Positions 46,688 to 58,834 are shown, counted from the stretch's first letter. The stretch is DNA of 64,000 nt from Paracoccaceae bacterium (GCA_021741245.1 JAIOYF010000005.1:62001-126000); one strand, 5' to 3'. The notes: generated by a model from the letters alone, not told the origin. A program made the numbers and translations.

Positions 46688-47773
46688 ATGAACGACGCCA
46701 TTCGCCCGCAGCCCGGCATTCTTGACATCGCCCTTTATGAGGGTGGAAAAGCCCAAGTTGCGGGTATGAACAATGTGCTGAAGCTGTCTTCGAATGAAAA
46801 TCCCTTTGGGGCGTCGGATCGCGCCAAGGAGGCCTTTGGCAAGACCGTTCACACCCTGCACCGCTATCCCAACACCGATCACCACAGCCTGCGCCATGCC
46901 ATTGGCGATGTGCATGGGCTGGATGCCGACCGGATCATCTGTGGCGTCGGCTCTGATGAAGTCATCATGATGCTGTGCCAAGCCTATGCCGGGCCGCGCG
47001 ATGAGGTGGTTTTTACCGAGCACGGCTTTTTGATGTATCGCATCAGCACGCTTGCCGTCGGTGCCACCCCGGTGGAGGTGCCCGAGCGCGAAAGGGTGAC
47101 AGATGTCGACGCGATCCTGAAGGCCTGCAACAAGCGCACGAAGCTTGTGTTTGTCGCAAATCCCAACAACCCGACGGGAACGATGATCTCGCCTGCGGAA
47201 ATGGAGCGTCTGGCGGCGGGCTTGCCGCCGCAGGCGATCTTGGTGATCGACGGGGCCTATGCGGAATATGTCGATGGCTATGATGGTGGGGCGGGCCTTG
47301 CCAGCACCTGCGACAACGTGGTCATGACCCGGACGTTTTCCAAGATTTACGGGCTTGGGGGCCTGCGCATTGGCTGGGGCTATGGCCCACGTCAGATCAT
47401 TGATGTGCTTAATCGCATCCGGCAGCCCTTTAACCTGTCGAACACGCAGCTTGATGTGGCAGAGGCTGCGGTCCGGGATCAGGATTGGGTCAACAAATGC
47501 CGCGCAGAAAATGCCCGCATGCGCCATTGGCTGGCCGAGGCCCTGGCCGAAGTTGGCGTGCCGTCCGATACCAGCCTTGCCAATTTCGTCCTTGCGCGGT
47601 TTTCGACCGTGGAAGAGGCCGAGGCCTGCGATGCCTTTTTGCAATCCCAAGGGCTGATCATCCGCCGGGTGGCGAGTTACAAATTGCCAAATTGCCTGAG
47701 GATCACAGTGGGGGATGAGTCTGGGTGTCGGCGGATTGCCCATGCGGTCGGGCAATTCAAGGGTATGAAATGA
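46688..47773 (+). CDS. hisC: Histidinol-phosphate / aromatic aminotransferase
   Basis: A 361-residue class I/II PLP aminotransferase. [47 protein letters not shown] (PLP-Asn), [13 protein letters not shown] and [20 protein letters not shown] with the Schiff-base Lys are all HisC motifs. HisC converts imidazole-acetol phosphate to histidinol phosphate, and paralogues act on phenylpyruvate. The ATGA overlap with tyrA suggests this copy serves mainly in tyrosine and phenylalanine synthesis. The ATG at 46688 is the family start. Confidence 0.93.
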   Translation: MNDAIRPQPGILDIALYEGGKAQVAGMNNVLKLSSNENPFGASDRAKEAFGKTVHTLHRYPNTDHHSLRHAIGDVHGLDADRIICGVGSDEVIMMLCQAYAGPRDEVVFTEHGFLMYRISTLAVGATPVEVPERERVTDVDAILKACNKRTKLVFVANPNNPTGTMISPAEMERLAAGLPPQAILVIDGAYAEYVDGYDGGAGLASTCDNVVMTRTFSKIYGLGGLRIGWGYGPRQIIDVLNRIRQPFNLSNTQLDVAEAAVRDQDWVNKCRAENARMRHWLAEALAEVGVPSDTSLANFVLARFSTVEEAEACDAFLQSQGLIIRRVASYKLPNCLRITVGDESGCRRIAHAVGQFKGMK

Positions 47774-48705
47774 CGGTTGTCTATCAAAGGGTCGCGTTGA
47801 TCGGGCTGGGCCTGATTGCCTCTTCCATGGCGCATGCGATGCGGCAGTTCGGGCTTGCGGCGGAAATCACGGGCCATGCCAAATCGGCCGAGACACGGGC
47901 CATTGCGGCAGAAATCGGCTTATGTGACCGTGTGTTTGAAACAGCGGCCGAGGCGGTTGCGGGCGCGGATCTGGTCGTGCTGTGCGTGCCGATTGGTGCG
48001 ATGGCGGCCATTGCCGCCGAGATTGCGCCGCATCTGGCTGCCGGGGCAACCGTGACGGACGTGGGATCGGTCAAAGGCGCGGTGGTGGAGGCGGTTAAGC
48101 CCCATATGCCCGACCATGTGCATTTCATTCCGGGCCATCCGATTGCCGGCACCGAACATTCTGGTCCCCGCTCGGGCTTTGCGACGCTGTTTCAGAACCG
48201 TTGGTGGCTTTTGACCCCGCCCGAAGGCGCTGATCCGGCTGCCGTTGCGCGGTTGCGCGCGCTGTGTGAGGGGATGGGGGCCAATGTCGATGAAATGGAC
48301 GCCGCCCATCATGACCTTGTGTTGGCCGTCACCAGCCACACACCGCATCTGATCGCCTATACGATGGTGGGTGTGGCCGAGCATATGCGCCGCGTCTCAA
48401 ACTCCGAGGTCATCAAGTATTCCGCAGGCGGGTTTCGTGACCTGACGCGCATCGCGGCCAGTGATCCGGTGATGTGGCGGGATGTGTTCTTGAACAACAA
48501 GGACGCGGTTCTAGATATCCTCGGTCGCTTTACCGAAGAGCTTTTCGTGCTTCAGCGGGCCATAAGGATGGAGGATGGTGAGCATCTTCACGCCTATTTC
48601 ACCCGCACCCGCGCGATAAGGCGTGGCATTATCGAGGCAGGTCAGGATACTTCGGCCCCAGACTTTGGGCGTGTTGCACGAGTCGAGGGCAAAGGGACGG
48701 CCTGA
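47770..48705 (+). CDS. tyrA: Prephenate/arogenate dehydrogenase
   Basis: A 311-residue TyrA-family dehydrogenase for tyrosine synthesis. The Rossmann motif [18 protein letters not shown] is at residues 9-26, the substrate region has [31 protein letters not shown] and [14 protein letters not shown] with catalytic His, and [19 protein letters not shown] is typical. No chorismate mutase or ACT domain is fused. The ATG overlaps the hisC stop (ATGA); its stop overlaps the next gene by one base. Preference for prephenate, arogenate or both cannot be read from sequence. The alternative name tyrC is also used for this type. Confidence 0.92.
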   Translation: MTVVYQRVALIGLGLIASSMAHAMRQFGLAAEITGHAKSAETRAIAAEIGLCDRVFETAAEAVAGADLVVLCVPIGAMAAIAAEIAPHLAAGATVTDVGSVKGAVVEAVKPHMPDHVHFIPGHPIAGTEHSGPRSGFATLFQNRWWLLTPPEGADPAAVARLRALCEGMGANVDEMDAAHHDLVLAVTSHTPHLIAYTMVGVAEHMRRVSNSEVIKYSAGGFRDLTRIAASDPVMWRDVFLNNKDAVLDILGRFTEELFVLQRAIRMEDGEHLHAYFTRTRAIRRGIIEAGQDTSAPDFGRVARVEGKGTA

Positions 48706-49610
48706 TGAAGGTTCGATTGCGGGTGTTCGGTTTGGCCATGTTGGCCGTGCTTGCGACCAGTTTTGCCGAGGCCGAGGCACCGAAAACGTCCATCCGCCCG
48801 ATGCCCCGAGCAATCATCGAGACGCCCGTTCCTGCGCTGACCGCATCCACGCCGGTTGCGAGTGAGGCACCAGTCTCCGTTTTGGCAGGCTTTCGCCCGC
48901 GCAGTCGCCCGTCCGGGTTGGCGGCAACGCTTGCAAGCGCACCCGCCAAGGTTTCCCCAACCGACGTTGCGGCACAAGATGCCATCGCTCCCGATGTCGC
49001 TGAACAAGAACCCGCCCGCAAAGGATTGCTGGCCTTGTTGCGCCCGGTGAAGCGGCCAGATGTGCCACCAAAGACCACATCCAAGAAACAAGCACCTGCG
49101 TCCACCAAGGGATCAGTCTGCGGCGACCCCGAGATCAAGGGCGAGAAGTTGGCCCCCGTCAAATCCAAGGTCAAGGGCTGTGGCATCCCCGATGCGGTGC
49201 GGGTGACAAGTGTGGCTGGTGTACGCCTTTCGACCCCTGCCACGGTCAATTGCAGTGCTGCCAAGGCATTGAAGACATGGGTTAAAAAGGGTGTGGAGCC
49301 GGTCTATGGCAAGGGCAAGGTGGTGCAGTTGGAGATCTTTGCCAGCTATTCGTGCCGCCCGCGCAACAACCAAAAGGGCGCCAAGGTCAGCGAACATGGC
49401 CGGGGCAACGCCATTGATATCGGCGGGCTGACCTTTTCAAACGGCAAGTCGGTGTCGGTGTTGAAAAACTATGACAAATCAATGCGCAAGATCCACAAGA
49501 ATGCCTGCGGGCCCTTTGGCACCACGTTGGGTCCGGGTTCGGATGGCTATCACGAGAACCATCTTCACTTTGATACCATAAGCTATCGCGGCGGCCGCTA
49601 TTGCCGCTGA
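48705..49610 (+). CDS. Exported extensin-like protein
   Basis: A 301-residue protein with a signal peptide ([23 protein letters not shown]), a Pro/Ala/Val-rich low-complexity region (about 25-135) and a C-terminal extensin-like domain with CGDPEIKGEKLAPVKSKVKGCGI, VNCSAAKALKTWVKKGV, SEHGRGNAIDIGGLTF and GYHENHLHFDT. The His/Asp pattern (SEHGxxxAID and HLHFD) resembles metal-dependent D,D-carboxypeptidase-like peptidases of the VanY/M15 fold, so a cell-wall enzyme is possible. It shares one base with the tyrA stop (TGATG) and is translated with it, although no functional tie is obvious. Confidence 0.85.
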   Translation: MKVRLRVFGLAMLAVLATSFAEAEAPKTSIRPMPRAIIETPVPALTASTPVASEAPVSVLAGFRPRSRPSGLAATLASAPAKVSPTDVAAQDAIAPDVAEQEPARKGLLALLRPVKRPDVPPKTTSKKQAPASTKGSVCGDPEIKGEKLAPVKSKVKGCGIPDAVRVTSVAGVRLSTPATVNCSAAKALKTWVKKGVEPVYGKGKVVQLEIFASYSCRPRNNQKGAKVSEHGRGNAIDIGGLTFSNGKSVSVLKNYDKSMRKIHKNACGPFGTTLGPGSDGYHENHLHFDTISYRGGRYCR

Positions 49611-49614
49611 TCCC

Positions 49615-50595
49615 CTAGTTCAGGCGGGGTGCGGGACCCAGCGGCAGCGGCCCAAGGCTCATCCGCCCATTGGCAAAGATTAGCGGCAGTTCAAACACCT
49701 CGGGATTGCCCGCAGAGGTCGCCATGGTTTCGAGCATCCGCTCAACCGTTGGCGAGACGTCCGGTTGCACAGCACCCACCGCAACCGCAAGCGTCACAAG
49801 ATTGCGCCACCCCTCGATCCGGATCGTAATGCGCCCAGCAGGATAGCCAGAGACCACATCAAGATCACCCTTGGCAAAAACCGACAAAGCGCCCCAGTTG
49901 AAGATGCCTTCCTTGATCGAAAGCGCCGTCAGCGTGGGCCGCGTGTCCCCGCTGTGGCGGTCAATCGGGGCCGAGAGGCTGGCCAAGGCGTCCAGCCGGA
50001 TCAGGGCGATGGTCGCGGGCAGATCGGGCATCAGGGCGGCAATCGTTGGGTCGGGGGTCAGGGACTTGACCTCCAGCCCGATGTCATGGGCATTGGCAAT
50101 CGAAGGGTCCGCGCGGGTGGCGAAGCGGATTTCCTCCGCGGTGACCGACCAGTTTCGCGTTGAGGCAAAGGCCAGATTGCTGCCCACAAACGCGGTGCGA
50201 TCCAAAGGCAGGTCCGGGTTTGGCGATACCACGACACTGGCTTGCAGTTTGTCGGATGTCATCGTGATGTCTTCCAGCGGCGTGGTGACGACCTGAGTCG
50301 GTGGAAAGGCCGCGATCACATGCCAAGGTGTATAGGAAAGGGTCAGGATCTGGATAAACGGGCCACTCCACTCCAGCCCGCGCCGGGGATCGCCGATCTT
50401 TGGCTCGGTCACCGTCAGGTCAAAACGGTTAGGATAGCCATGGATGGAAAGCCCGTTGTTCTGCGCGACAAGGCCCTGCGATTGCGCCTGTTGAAAAAAC
50501 GCCTCTGCCCCGCGCTCAAAGGCGGATTGCCCGATATACCAATAGCCAGACCATATGGCCGCCAGAAAGATGCTGATCCAAAGGAGCAAGCGCAT
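49615..50595 (-). CDS. DUF2125 family protein
   Basis: A 326-residue protein with an N-terminal TM/signal anchor (LLLWISIFLAAIWSGYWYIG) and a periplasmic domain. Features shared by the family are QGLVAQNNGLSIHGYPNRFDLTV, LEWSGPFIQILTLSYTPWHVIAAFPPTQ, and the C-terminal VFELPLIFANGRMSLGPLPLGPAP, a pattern like AsmA-type bridge-forming proteins. Function is not established. The ATG at 50595 gives the usual N-terminus. It is convergent with the extensin-like gene (4-bp gap) and divergent from the chaC gene. Confidence 0.82.
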   Translation of the reverse strand: MRLLLWISIFLAAIWSGYWYIGQSAFERGAEAFFQQAQSQGLVAQNNGLSIHGYPNRFDLTVTEPKIGDPRRGLEWSGPFIQILTLSYTPWHVIAAFPPTQVVTTPLEDITMTSDKLQASVVVSPNPDLPLDRTAFVGSNLAFASTRNWSVTAEEIRFATRADPSIANAHDIGLEVKSLTPDPTIAALMPDLPATIALIRLDALASLSAPIDRHSGDTRPTLTALSIKEGIFNWGALSVFAKGDLDVVSGYPAGRITIRIEGWRNLVTLAVAVGAVQPDVSPTVERMLETMATSAGNPEVFELPLIFANGRMSLGPLPLGPAPRLN

Positions 50596-50660
50596 GGTCG
50601 AACCCTTTTCATTCCGTTGCCCATGATGTTTAGAGGGACGAGTGCAGGAGGACCAGTCAT

Positions 50661-51197
50661 TTGACCAAGACAATGTGGGTCTTTGGATATGGATCGCTGA
50701 TCTGGAACCCGGATTTTCCCGTGGCCGAGCAGCGCATTGCGCGTGTGCGCGGCTGGCAGCGCAGTTTTTGCATGCGCTCAATTCATCATCGCGGCTCAAT
50801 CGAGGACCCTGGCCTTGTTCTGGCACTGGATGCCCATGCAGATGGCCAATGTGACGGGGTGGCGTTTCGCGTGGCTCCGGGGCATGAGGCGGCGACACTT
50901 ACCGCGCTGCGCGAGCGCGAGTTGATCTCTAGCGCCTATCTGGAAACCCATGTCCCGGCCCAGTTGCACGAAGGTGAGACGGTGCAGGCGCTTTGCTATG
51001 TGATTGACCGCGACCACGATCAGTATTGTGGTGGCATTTCATTGGCAGAACAGGCGGAAATCATCGCGCGGGCCATCGGGGGGCGGGGCAGCAACCGTGA
51101 CTATCTGTGGGCAACAGCCGCGCATCTGGCCCAGTTGGGGATTGAAGATGCAGATTTGACCAATTTGGCCGAAAGGGTACGACTCCTTTGCCGATAA
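50661..51197 (+). CDS. chaC: ChaC-like gamma-glutamylcyclotransferase
   Basis: A 178-residue enzyme of the ChaC/GCG family that cleaves glutathione to 5-oxoproline and Cys-Gly in the cytoplasm. WVFGYGSLIWNPDFP is the substrate-binding loop; LRERELISSAYLE carries the conserved catalytic Glu; DHDQYCGGISLAEQAEIIARAIGGRGSN.. is the typical C-terminal part. The TTG at 50661 lies 8 bp after AGGAGGA and is listed; the ATG at 50673 is too far from it. It is monocistronic. Confidence 0.9.
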   Translation: MTKTMWVFGYGSLIWNPDFPVAEQRIARVRGWQRSFCMRSIHHRGSIEDPGLVLALDAHADGQCDGVAFRVAPGHEAATLTALRERELISSAYLETHVPAQLHEGETVQALCYVIDRDHDQYCGGISLAEQAEIIARAIGGRGSNRDYLWATAAHLAQLGIEDADLTNLAERVRLLCR

Positions 51198-51233
51198 CCG
51201 CATTTTTCATCTCTGGGGTGGCGGGCTTTCCCT

Positions 51234-51262
51234 TGGAATTTCTAAACTTTGTCGCGTATTGT
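51234..51262 (+). promoter_or_regulatory. Sigma-70 promoter of the TolQ/MotB-like pair
   Basis: TTGGAA (51234-51239), 17-nt spacer, TATTGT (51257-51262). A start near 51269 gives a 29-nt leader to the ATG at 51298. Confidence 0.55.
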
Positions 51263-51297
51263 CGCCTTGGGCAGTACAAGGGTGCAGGCATCGCCTG

Positions 51298-52515
51298 ATG
51301 GAAAAGACCGAGGCCAGATTGAAGGCGGATCATCGCAGTGCCGTAAGGGCCGCCAGAACGGCGGTTGCGGCCCGCTTTAGCCAACCTATCCAACAGATTG
51401 TGACGATGCTGGTGATCACGGCGCTTGTCGTGGCTGGCGCGTGGTTCATCCATGCGCAAGTGGCCAGCGTGTTCCGTTCAAACCTGTGGCTGAATGGATT
51501 CATCGGGATCGTCTTTCTGCTGGGGGTCGTCACCTGCTTTTGGCAAGTTCTGATCCTGATCCAGTCGGTGAGCTGGATTGAGGATTTCGTGCGCAATGTG
51601 CCCGGCCATGAGGCACACCGCCCGCCCCGGCTCTTGGCGCCGCTGGCCTCGCTGTTGCGATCGCGTGGGCAAAAGATGCAAATCTCGGCATCGTCCTCAC
51701 GCTCCATCCTTGAATCGGTGGCAACGCGGATTGATGAGGCCCGCGATATCACGCGATATTTGACCAACCTTTTGATCTTTCTGGGTCTTTTGGGAACATT
51801 CTATGGCTTGGCCACAACGGTTCCCGCGATTGTTGAGACCATTCGCTCACTGACCCCGCAGCAGGGCGAAAGTGGGATTTCGGTTTTTGGCAAGCTGATG
51901 GGGGGGCTGGAGGCCCAGCTTGGCGGGATGGGCACGGCGTTTTCGTCCTCCTTGTTGGGTTTGGCGGGGTCACTGGTTGTTGGTCTGTTGGAACTTTTCG
52001 CAGGGCACGGCCAAAACCGCTTTTATCGCGAGCTTGAGGAATGGTTGTCGTCGATCACACGCTTGGGCTTTTCCAGTGGCGAAGGCGACAGTGACGGCGA
52101 TGGAAGCCCGATGGTTGGCGTTCTGGATCACATGGCTGGGCAGATGGAGGCGATGCAAACCCTGTTCACGCAATCCGAGGTCAGCCGCAATGTGGTGGAT
52201 CAAAAGATCGGGGAATTGGCGGGCGCGGTGGCCTCACTTGCCCAACGGATAGAGGCGGAGGCTGGACAAGCTGCGGCCCTTGCCCGGATCGCCGAGGGGC
52301 AAGAACGCCTGATCATGGCGTTGACGGGGGCCGAGGGGGGCGCGCATTCCGATGCGGAAAGCCGGATGCGGCTGCGCTCCATCGACGTGCAGTTGTTGCG
52401 CATTCTGGAAGAGATTGCCGCCGGGCGGCAGGAAAGTCTGGCCGATATCCGGGGCGACCTCTCCGCGCTTACCTCTGCAATCCGTCAGCTTTCCCGCACT
52501 GGTGTGGGGCGATAG
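51298..52515 (+). CDS. MotA/TolQ/ExbB-like channel protein with C-terminal helical tail
   Basis: A 405-residue membrane protein. TM helices lie at about 33-55 (MLVITALVVAGAWFIHAQV), 64-88, 155-180 (NLLIFLGLLGTFYGLATTVPAIV) and 205-230 (FSSSLLGLAGSLVVGLLELF). The GLLGTFYGL and GMGTAFSSSLLGLAGS segments are the TolQ/ExbB/MotA proton-channel signature. Residues 240-405 form a long helical cytoplasmic tail (VASLAQRIEAEAGQAAALAR and on). With the OmpA/MotB-like gene 3 bp downstream it should form an ion-driven stator-like complex in the inner membrane. It is neither flagellar nor part of a tol or exb cluster. GTG/ATG alternatives upstream have no support. Confidence 0.85.
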   Translation: MEKTEARLKADHRSAVRAARTAVAARFSQPIQQIVTMLVITALVVAGAWFIHAQVASVFRSNLWLNGFIGIVFLLGVVTCFWQVLILIQSVSWIEDFVRNVPGHEAHRPPRLLAPLASLLRSRGQKMQISASSSRSILESVATRIDEARDITRYLTNLLIFLGLLGTFYGLATTVPAIVETIRSLTPQQGESGISVFGKLMGGLEAQLGGMGTAFSSSLLGLAGSLVVGLLELFAGHGQNRFYRELEEWLSSITRLGFSSGEGDSDGDGSPMVGVLDHMAGQMEAMQTLFTQSEVSRNVVDQKIGELAGAVASLAQRIEAEAGQAAALARIAEGQERLIMALTGAEGGAHSDAESRMRLRSIDVQLLRILEEIAAGRQESLADIRGDLSALTSAIRQLSRTGVGR

Positions 52516-52518
52516 CAC

Positions 52519-54405
52519 ATGGGACTGTCACGGCGCAGAGATTCGTCGATCATCTGGCCGGGCTTTGTGGACGCGGTCACGACGCTTTTGATGGTGTTGA
52601 TGTTCGTGCTGACGATCTTCACCGTGATGCAATCGGTCCTGCAAGAAACCATTTCCACGCAAGATAATCAGCTTGATAGTCTGACCCAGCAGGTGGCGGA
52701 TCTGGCGGATGCTTTGGGTCTGGAACGCAACCTGACCACGCAATTGCAAGGCGAAATTGGCAGCTTGCGTGCAGGTCTTGCCGAGGCCGAGGCCGAAGGC
52801 ATGCGTCAGGCGGGGGCGATTGCTGCCCTGTCTACCCAATTGACTGCCCGCGAGGGGGAGCTTGCCGCGGCACAGGGCAGGATCGCCAGTTTTGAGGCGC
52901 AAGTTGCAAGCCTGCTGGTCGAACGGGATGCGGCACAGCAAGAGGTCGCGTCGCTGACCACGCGGTTGCTGACAACGGAAACTGCCCGCGATGACGTGAC
53001 CGCGCGCGCCGAAGGTCTGGCTGCAAGTCTTGCCGAGTTGGAGGCCGCTAAGGCGCGCCTGATCACCGAGCAAGAGGCGATGCAACTTGCCTTGGCGCAA
53101 GCCCGGAGCGAGATTGATCAATCCGCTGAGGAGGCCCGGCTTGCCGCTGCCCGGCGCGAGGCACTGGAGGCCCTTTTGGCCGAGGTGCGCGCAAAGGCGG
53201 CGCTGGATCTGGCCGCGCTTGCCACCTCAGAGGGGGCCTTGCAAAGCGTGCAGACAGAACTGGCCCAAACCCGGTCTGATCTGGAAAGCACCCAAGCCGA
53301 GTTGGCAACGGTTGGCGGCCTGCTTCCCCCCACGCAGGCCGAGTTGGAGGCCGCGCGGCTGGCGCTGAGTGTCAGCAAAGAGGATCTGGAGGCGGCAAAG
53401 GCGGCCCTTGTGACCCGATCTGCCGAGTTGGAGGCCGCGATGGCCAGCCTGTCTGCCGAAGAGGCGGCACGCTTGGCCGATGCGGCGGCGCTTGAGGCGC
53501 TGCGGGCGCGTCTGGCGGCGTCAGACGATGAATTGACTGCGATGACCCTTGCCTTGGAAGAACAGCGCAAACGGGCCGAAGACACCCTGACCCTGCTGGC
53601 AGCTGCAAATACCGATACCGCCCTTGCGATCACCGAACAGGAACGCCGCGATGCGGCCCTTGCCGCGGCCCGGTTGGCCTTGACAGAGGAGCAGGCAAAA
53701 TCTGTTGAAGCAGCCCAGCGTATGGCGCTGTTGAACGAACAGATTTCTGCACTGCGGGCACAGCTTGGTTCGCTTCAGGCCGTTTTGGATGAGACGAAGG
53801 CCCGCGATTCCGATGCGCAGGTGCAACTGGATACACTGGGGAGCCAGTTGAATGAGGCGCTTGCCCAAGTCGCAGCCGAACAAAAGCGCAGGGCCGAGTT
53901 GGAAGCGGCAGAGCGCCGTCGGCTGGAGGCAGAGAACCAGAACCTTGAGAAATTCCGCAGCGAATTCTTTGGCCAGCTGAGCGTTTTATTGGCTGGCAAA
54001 GAAGGAATCCGCGTCGTGGGCGACCGTTTCGTGTTTTCCAGCGAGGTTCTTTTCAACCCCGGTGCCGCCGATCTGGCGCCCGAAGGGCAGGCACAGATTG
54101 CGGGCGTCGTTTCGATCCTCAATGATATCCGGTCTGAGATCCCGAAAGGGATCGATTGGATCATCCGGGTGGATGGGCATACCGACAACGTGCCCCTTTC
54201 AGGTCTGGGGGAGTTCAAGGATAATTGGGAGCTTAGCCAAGCCCGCGCCCTGTCGGTTGTGCGGTTCATGCAAGACGATCTTGGGTTCCCGCCAGATCGG
54301 CTGGCCGCCACCGGCTTTGCCGAATATCGCCCGGTCGCCGAAGGCACATCAGAAGCGGCGCGCGCACAAAACCGACGGATCGAGTTGAAGCTGACCGAAA
54401 GATAG
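52519..54405 (+). CDS. MotB-like protein: TM helix, very long coiled coil, OmpA domain
   Basis: A 628-residue protein. A single TM helix near residues 16-40 reads PGFVDAVTTLLMVLMFVLTI, with Asp18 in the place of the proton-binding Asp of MotB and TolR. Residues about 45-480 are almost unbroken coiled coil rich in Ala, Glu, Leu and Gln (repeats such as TQAELEAARLALS). Residues about 490-625 form an OmpA/MotB peptidoglycan-binding domain: WIIRVDGHTDNVPLSG, NWELSQARALSVVRFM and AQNRRIELKL. It is the peptidoglycan-anchored partner of the TolQ-like protein upstream. A coiled coil of over 400 residues could span several tens of nanometres if straight, more than the periplasm, so it may fold back or bundle. 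The physiological role is unknown. Confidence 0.88.
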   Translation: MGLSRRRDSSIIWPGFVDAVTTLLMVLMFVLTIFTVMQSVLQETISTQDNQLDSLTQQVADLADALGLERNLTTQLQGEIGSLRAGLAEAEAEGMRQAGAIAALSTQLTAREGELAAAQGRIASFEAQVASLLVERDAAQQEVASLTTRLLTTETARDDVTARAEGLAASLAELEAAKARLITEQEAMQLALAQARSEIDQSAEEARLAAARREALEALLAEVRAKAALDLAALATSEGALQSVQTELAQTRSDLESTQAELATVGGLLPPTQAELEAARLALSVSKEDLEAAKAALVTRSAELEAAMASLSAEEAARLADAAALEALRARLAASDDELTAMTLALEEQRKRAEDTLTLLAAANTDTALAITEQERRDAALAAARLALTEEQAKSVEAAQRMALLNEQISALRAQLGSLQAVLDETKARDSDAQVQLDTLGSQLNEALAQVAAEQKRRAELEAAERRRLEAENQNLEKFRSEFFGQLSVLLAGKEGIRVVGDRFVFSSEVLFNPGAADLAPEGQAQIAGVVSILNDIRSEIPKGIDWIIRVDGHTDNVPLSGLGEFKDNWELSQARALSVVRFMQDDLGFPPDRLAATGFAEYRPVAEGTSEAARAQNRRIELKLTER

Positions 54406-54413
54406 GTGCAGGC

Positions 54414-55366
54414 CTAGCGTGAGATCGTCAAAGTGGTCGAAATCTGGTCAATCTCGGACCCTGCCCGGATCAGGGTGATGCGCCCCTCATAGGTGCCAGC
54501 CGCCCAGTTGGGTGCCCGTAATGTCTTGCCGACTGCGCGAAACCCTTGGGCCTGTTGGCGATCAACCGAGACGGTTTCCTCCAGCACGGTTCCCTGCGGA
54601 CCGGAAATGTGAAAGCGCAAGCCATCGCCCTGACGCAGGCCAAAATACTGTGCCCAGAGCACCAAGGCGGGCGCTGTTGGTGCGAGGGGTGGCTGCGCAA
54701 GACCGGCCTTGACCGCCTCCCATTGGGGGACGTGATCGGCAAAGCCCGCGCCGATCAGGCCGCCGGGGGTATAGGCGATGGGATCAGCCCAAAGCGCGGG
54801 CACCGGCCCCTCTCCGCATGCGGTGGTGCCGTCGGGGTCAAAGGGGTCAACCTCGGCCCCGTCCTGGCGCACCGAAATGTGCAGATGCGGAAATTCCGTA
54901 TTGCCGGAAAGGCCAATCAGACCAAGGGTATCACCGGTGGCGATTTGATCGCCCGCCTTGTGGCGCATACTGCCCCGGGCCATGTGGCAATACTGGGTTT
55001 CCCATCCATCACCGTGGTCGATTACCACGCCGTTGCCGCAATCGCGCCCCGCAAGCGGCGGGGCGGCGGGATCGCGGCGGGAAATGTCAGGCATGCCGTC
55101 GCGCACGCCCTTTACCACCCCTGCCGCCGCGGCACGAACCGTCACCCCGCCTTGCATGGCGCGCAGGGTTGGCAGCGCGATATCCGTGCCTTTGTGCCCA
55201 TCATAGCTGAGCGGGCCACAGGTAAAGTCGCTGACCCCGCCCGTGGGATCACGATCCATGAATTGCTGGATGAAACAGGTGTCGTTCAATTTGCAATCAA
55301 CAGGAAATTCCATGGAAAAGGCCCCCGCCTGAGCGGGGGCCATTATCAGCGCTAAAAGCAGTCTGT

Positions 55367-55370
<4 letters not shown>
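54414..55370 (-). CDS. Exported M23 (LytM) metallopeptidase
   Basis: A 318-residue protein with a signal peptide (MNRLLLALIMAPAQAGAFS) and a zinc peptidase M23 domain. The site is complete: YDGHKGTDIALPT (HxxxD), YCHM and FPHLHISVR (HxH). VIDHGDGWETQYCHM and GDTLGLIGLSGNTEFPHLH are typical. It should cut or bind peptidoglycan peptides in the periplasm. A C-terminal beta-rich domain of about 110 residues (from ALVLWAQYFGL) is not recognised. The ATG overlaps the clpA stop (ATGA), yet a strong terminator hairpin lies within the first 20 codons. Confidence 0.88.
55316..55341 (-). terminator. Intrinsic terminator inside the start of the M23 gene
   Basis: On the minus strand GGCCCCCGC-TCAG-GCGGGGGCC is a perfect 9-bp stem with a TCAG loop followed by TTTTCC. 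It lies about 25 bp after the clpA stop, where its terminator would be expected, but within codons about 10-18 of the M23 gene, where it encodes APAQAGAF of the signal peptide. Confidence 0.75.
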
Positions 55371-57685
<2,315 letters not shown>

Positions 57686-57862
57686 AGTGTTCGTGCTCCT
57701 GTTTCTTGGGGAAGGTCGGGCCTTCGCGAGGTCCCGAACCAACCGTTGCCTCATAATCTTAAAGTTCGGTTTTATTTGCCGCACTTCAAGCGGAATTATC
57801 GTCTAAAGGTGCATTATTCGTGCAGACGCCATAAAAGTGATCACCAGTACGCTTGTGGAAGT

Positions 57863-58627
57863 TTAGAAACGGTCCTTGCGCTTGCGTATTTCGGCAAAAC
57901 TCTCCGCATCCGTTGCATCAGCCATGCCAAGCAAGGTTTTCATTTCGGAAAGATTTGCCCGCAAGAAAGGGTTGGTCGACAACTCTTCGGCAAGGCGGGA
58001 CGGGACAGTGGGCATATTTTCGCGTCGCATCGCAGCGACTTGGCTCTGTCTGGAAATAAGTGCCGAATTGCCCGGTTCAAGGGACAAAGCGAAACGAATG
58101 TTCGAGGTCGTGTATTCGTGGCCCGAACAGACCAATGTTTCCGGGGGCAGGGCCGCCAGTTTTGACAGGCTTGCCCACATGAGATCGGCGCTGCCCTCAA
58201 ACAAGCGGCCGCATCCCGCTGCCATCAGGCTGTCGGCGGTAAAGACATAGCCACTGGCCGCAAGATAAAAGGCAAGATGGCCCTTGGTGTGGCCCGAGAC
58301 GTCAAGAACATCGACGGTCTGGCCAAAAAGATCAAAATGATCGCCATCCTCGACCATCAGGTCGAGCGCGGGCAGGCGGTGCGCGTCGGCTTTTGCCCCG
58401 ATGACCCTGACCCCCGGCGTGCGCAGGCCTTCGACCCCGTCGATATGGTCGGCGTGATGATGGGTGATCAAGATATCGGTCAGCGTCAGGTTACGATCTT
58501 GAAGAACCTTTTTGATCGGGGCCACTTCGGGTGCATCAATCAGGGCGGCCCTTTTTCCGTCGGGCGAGACCACAAGAAAGGCATAGTTGTCTGACAGGCA
58601 GGGGATGGTGATCAGGTCAAGCGTCAC
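57863..58627 (-). CDS. gloB: Hydroxyacylglutathione hydrolase (glyoxalase II)
   Basis: GloB hydrolyses S-D-lactoylglutathione to D-lactate and glutathione, the second step of methylglyoxal detoxification. The 254-residue metallo-beta-lactamase protein has the two-metal motif LITHHHADHIDGVEGL, DVSGHTKGHLAFYL, VFTADSLMAAGCGRLFEG, and VCSGHEYTTSNIRFAL. The C-terminal family helix is MPTVPSRLAEELSTNPFLR. It begins with GTG at 58627 and is divergent from the methyltransferase gene. Confidence 0.95.
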   Translation of the reverse strand: MTLDLITIPCLSDNYAFLVVSPDGKRAALIDAPEVAPIKKVLQDRNLTLTDILITHHHADHIDGVEGLRTPGVRVIGAKADAHRLPALDLMVEDGDHFDLFGQTVDVLDVSGHTKGHLAFYLAASGYVFTADSLMAAGCGRLFEGSADLMWASLSKLAALPPETLVCSGHEYTTSNIRFALSLEPGNSALISRQSQVAAMRRENMPTVPSRLAEELSTNPFLRANLSEMKTLLGMADATDAESFAEIRKRKDRF

Positions 58628-58834
58628 GTCGTCGTCTCCGGTTATCTGGGCGCGTCATCCTTGGTGCCGTTGGCGAAAGTGCGGATGAGAAGGGCTGCGC
58701 CATATCATTTGCGGCGGTTTTTCCAACACGAGGCGCGTTCGGATTCGGGTGTTGCCGCATCGGGCATGGTAATGGTGTGCGATCCGGGTATGATCCCGTC
58801 GAACCAGCATGGCCCGAGATGGGACTGATCCGCA

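Noticed and set aside
51298-54405. Zorya anti-phage system (ZorA/ZorB)
   Set aside because: The TolQ/MotB-like pair resembles ZorAB in layout, but no ZorC, ZorD or ZorE gene follows. The neighbours are an M23 peptidase and clpA, so there is no sign of a defence island.
57785-57790. Heat-shock (RpoH) promoter of clpA
   Set aside because: CTTGAA is present upstream but no convincing -10 element lies 13-17 nt further, so it is not listed as a promoter.
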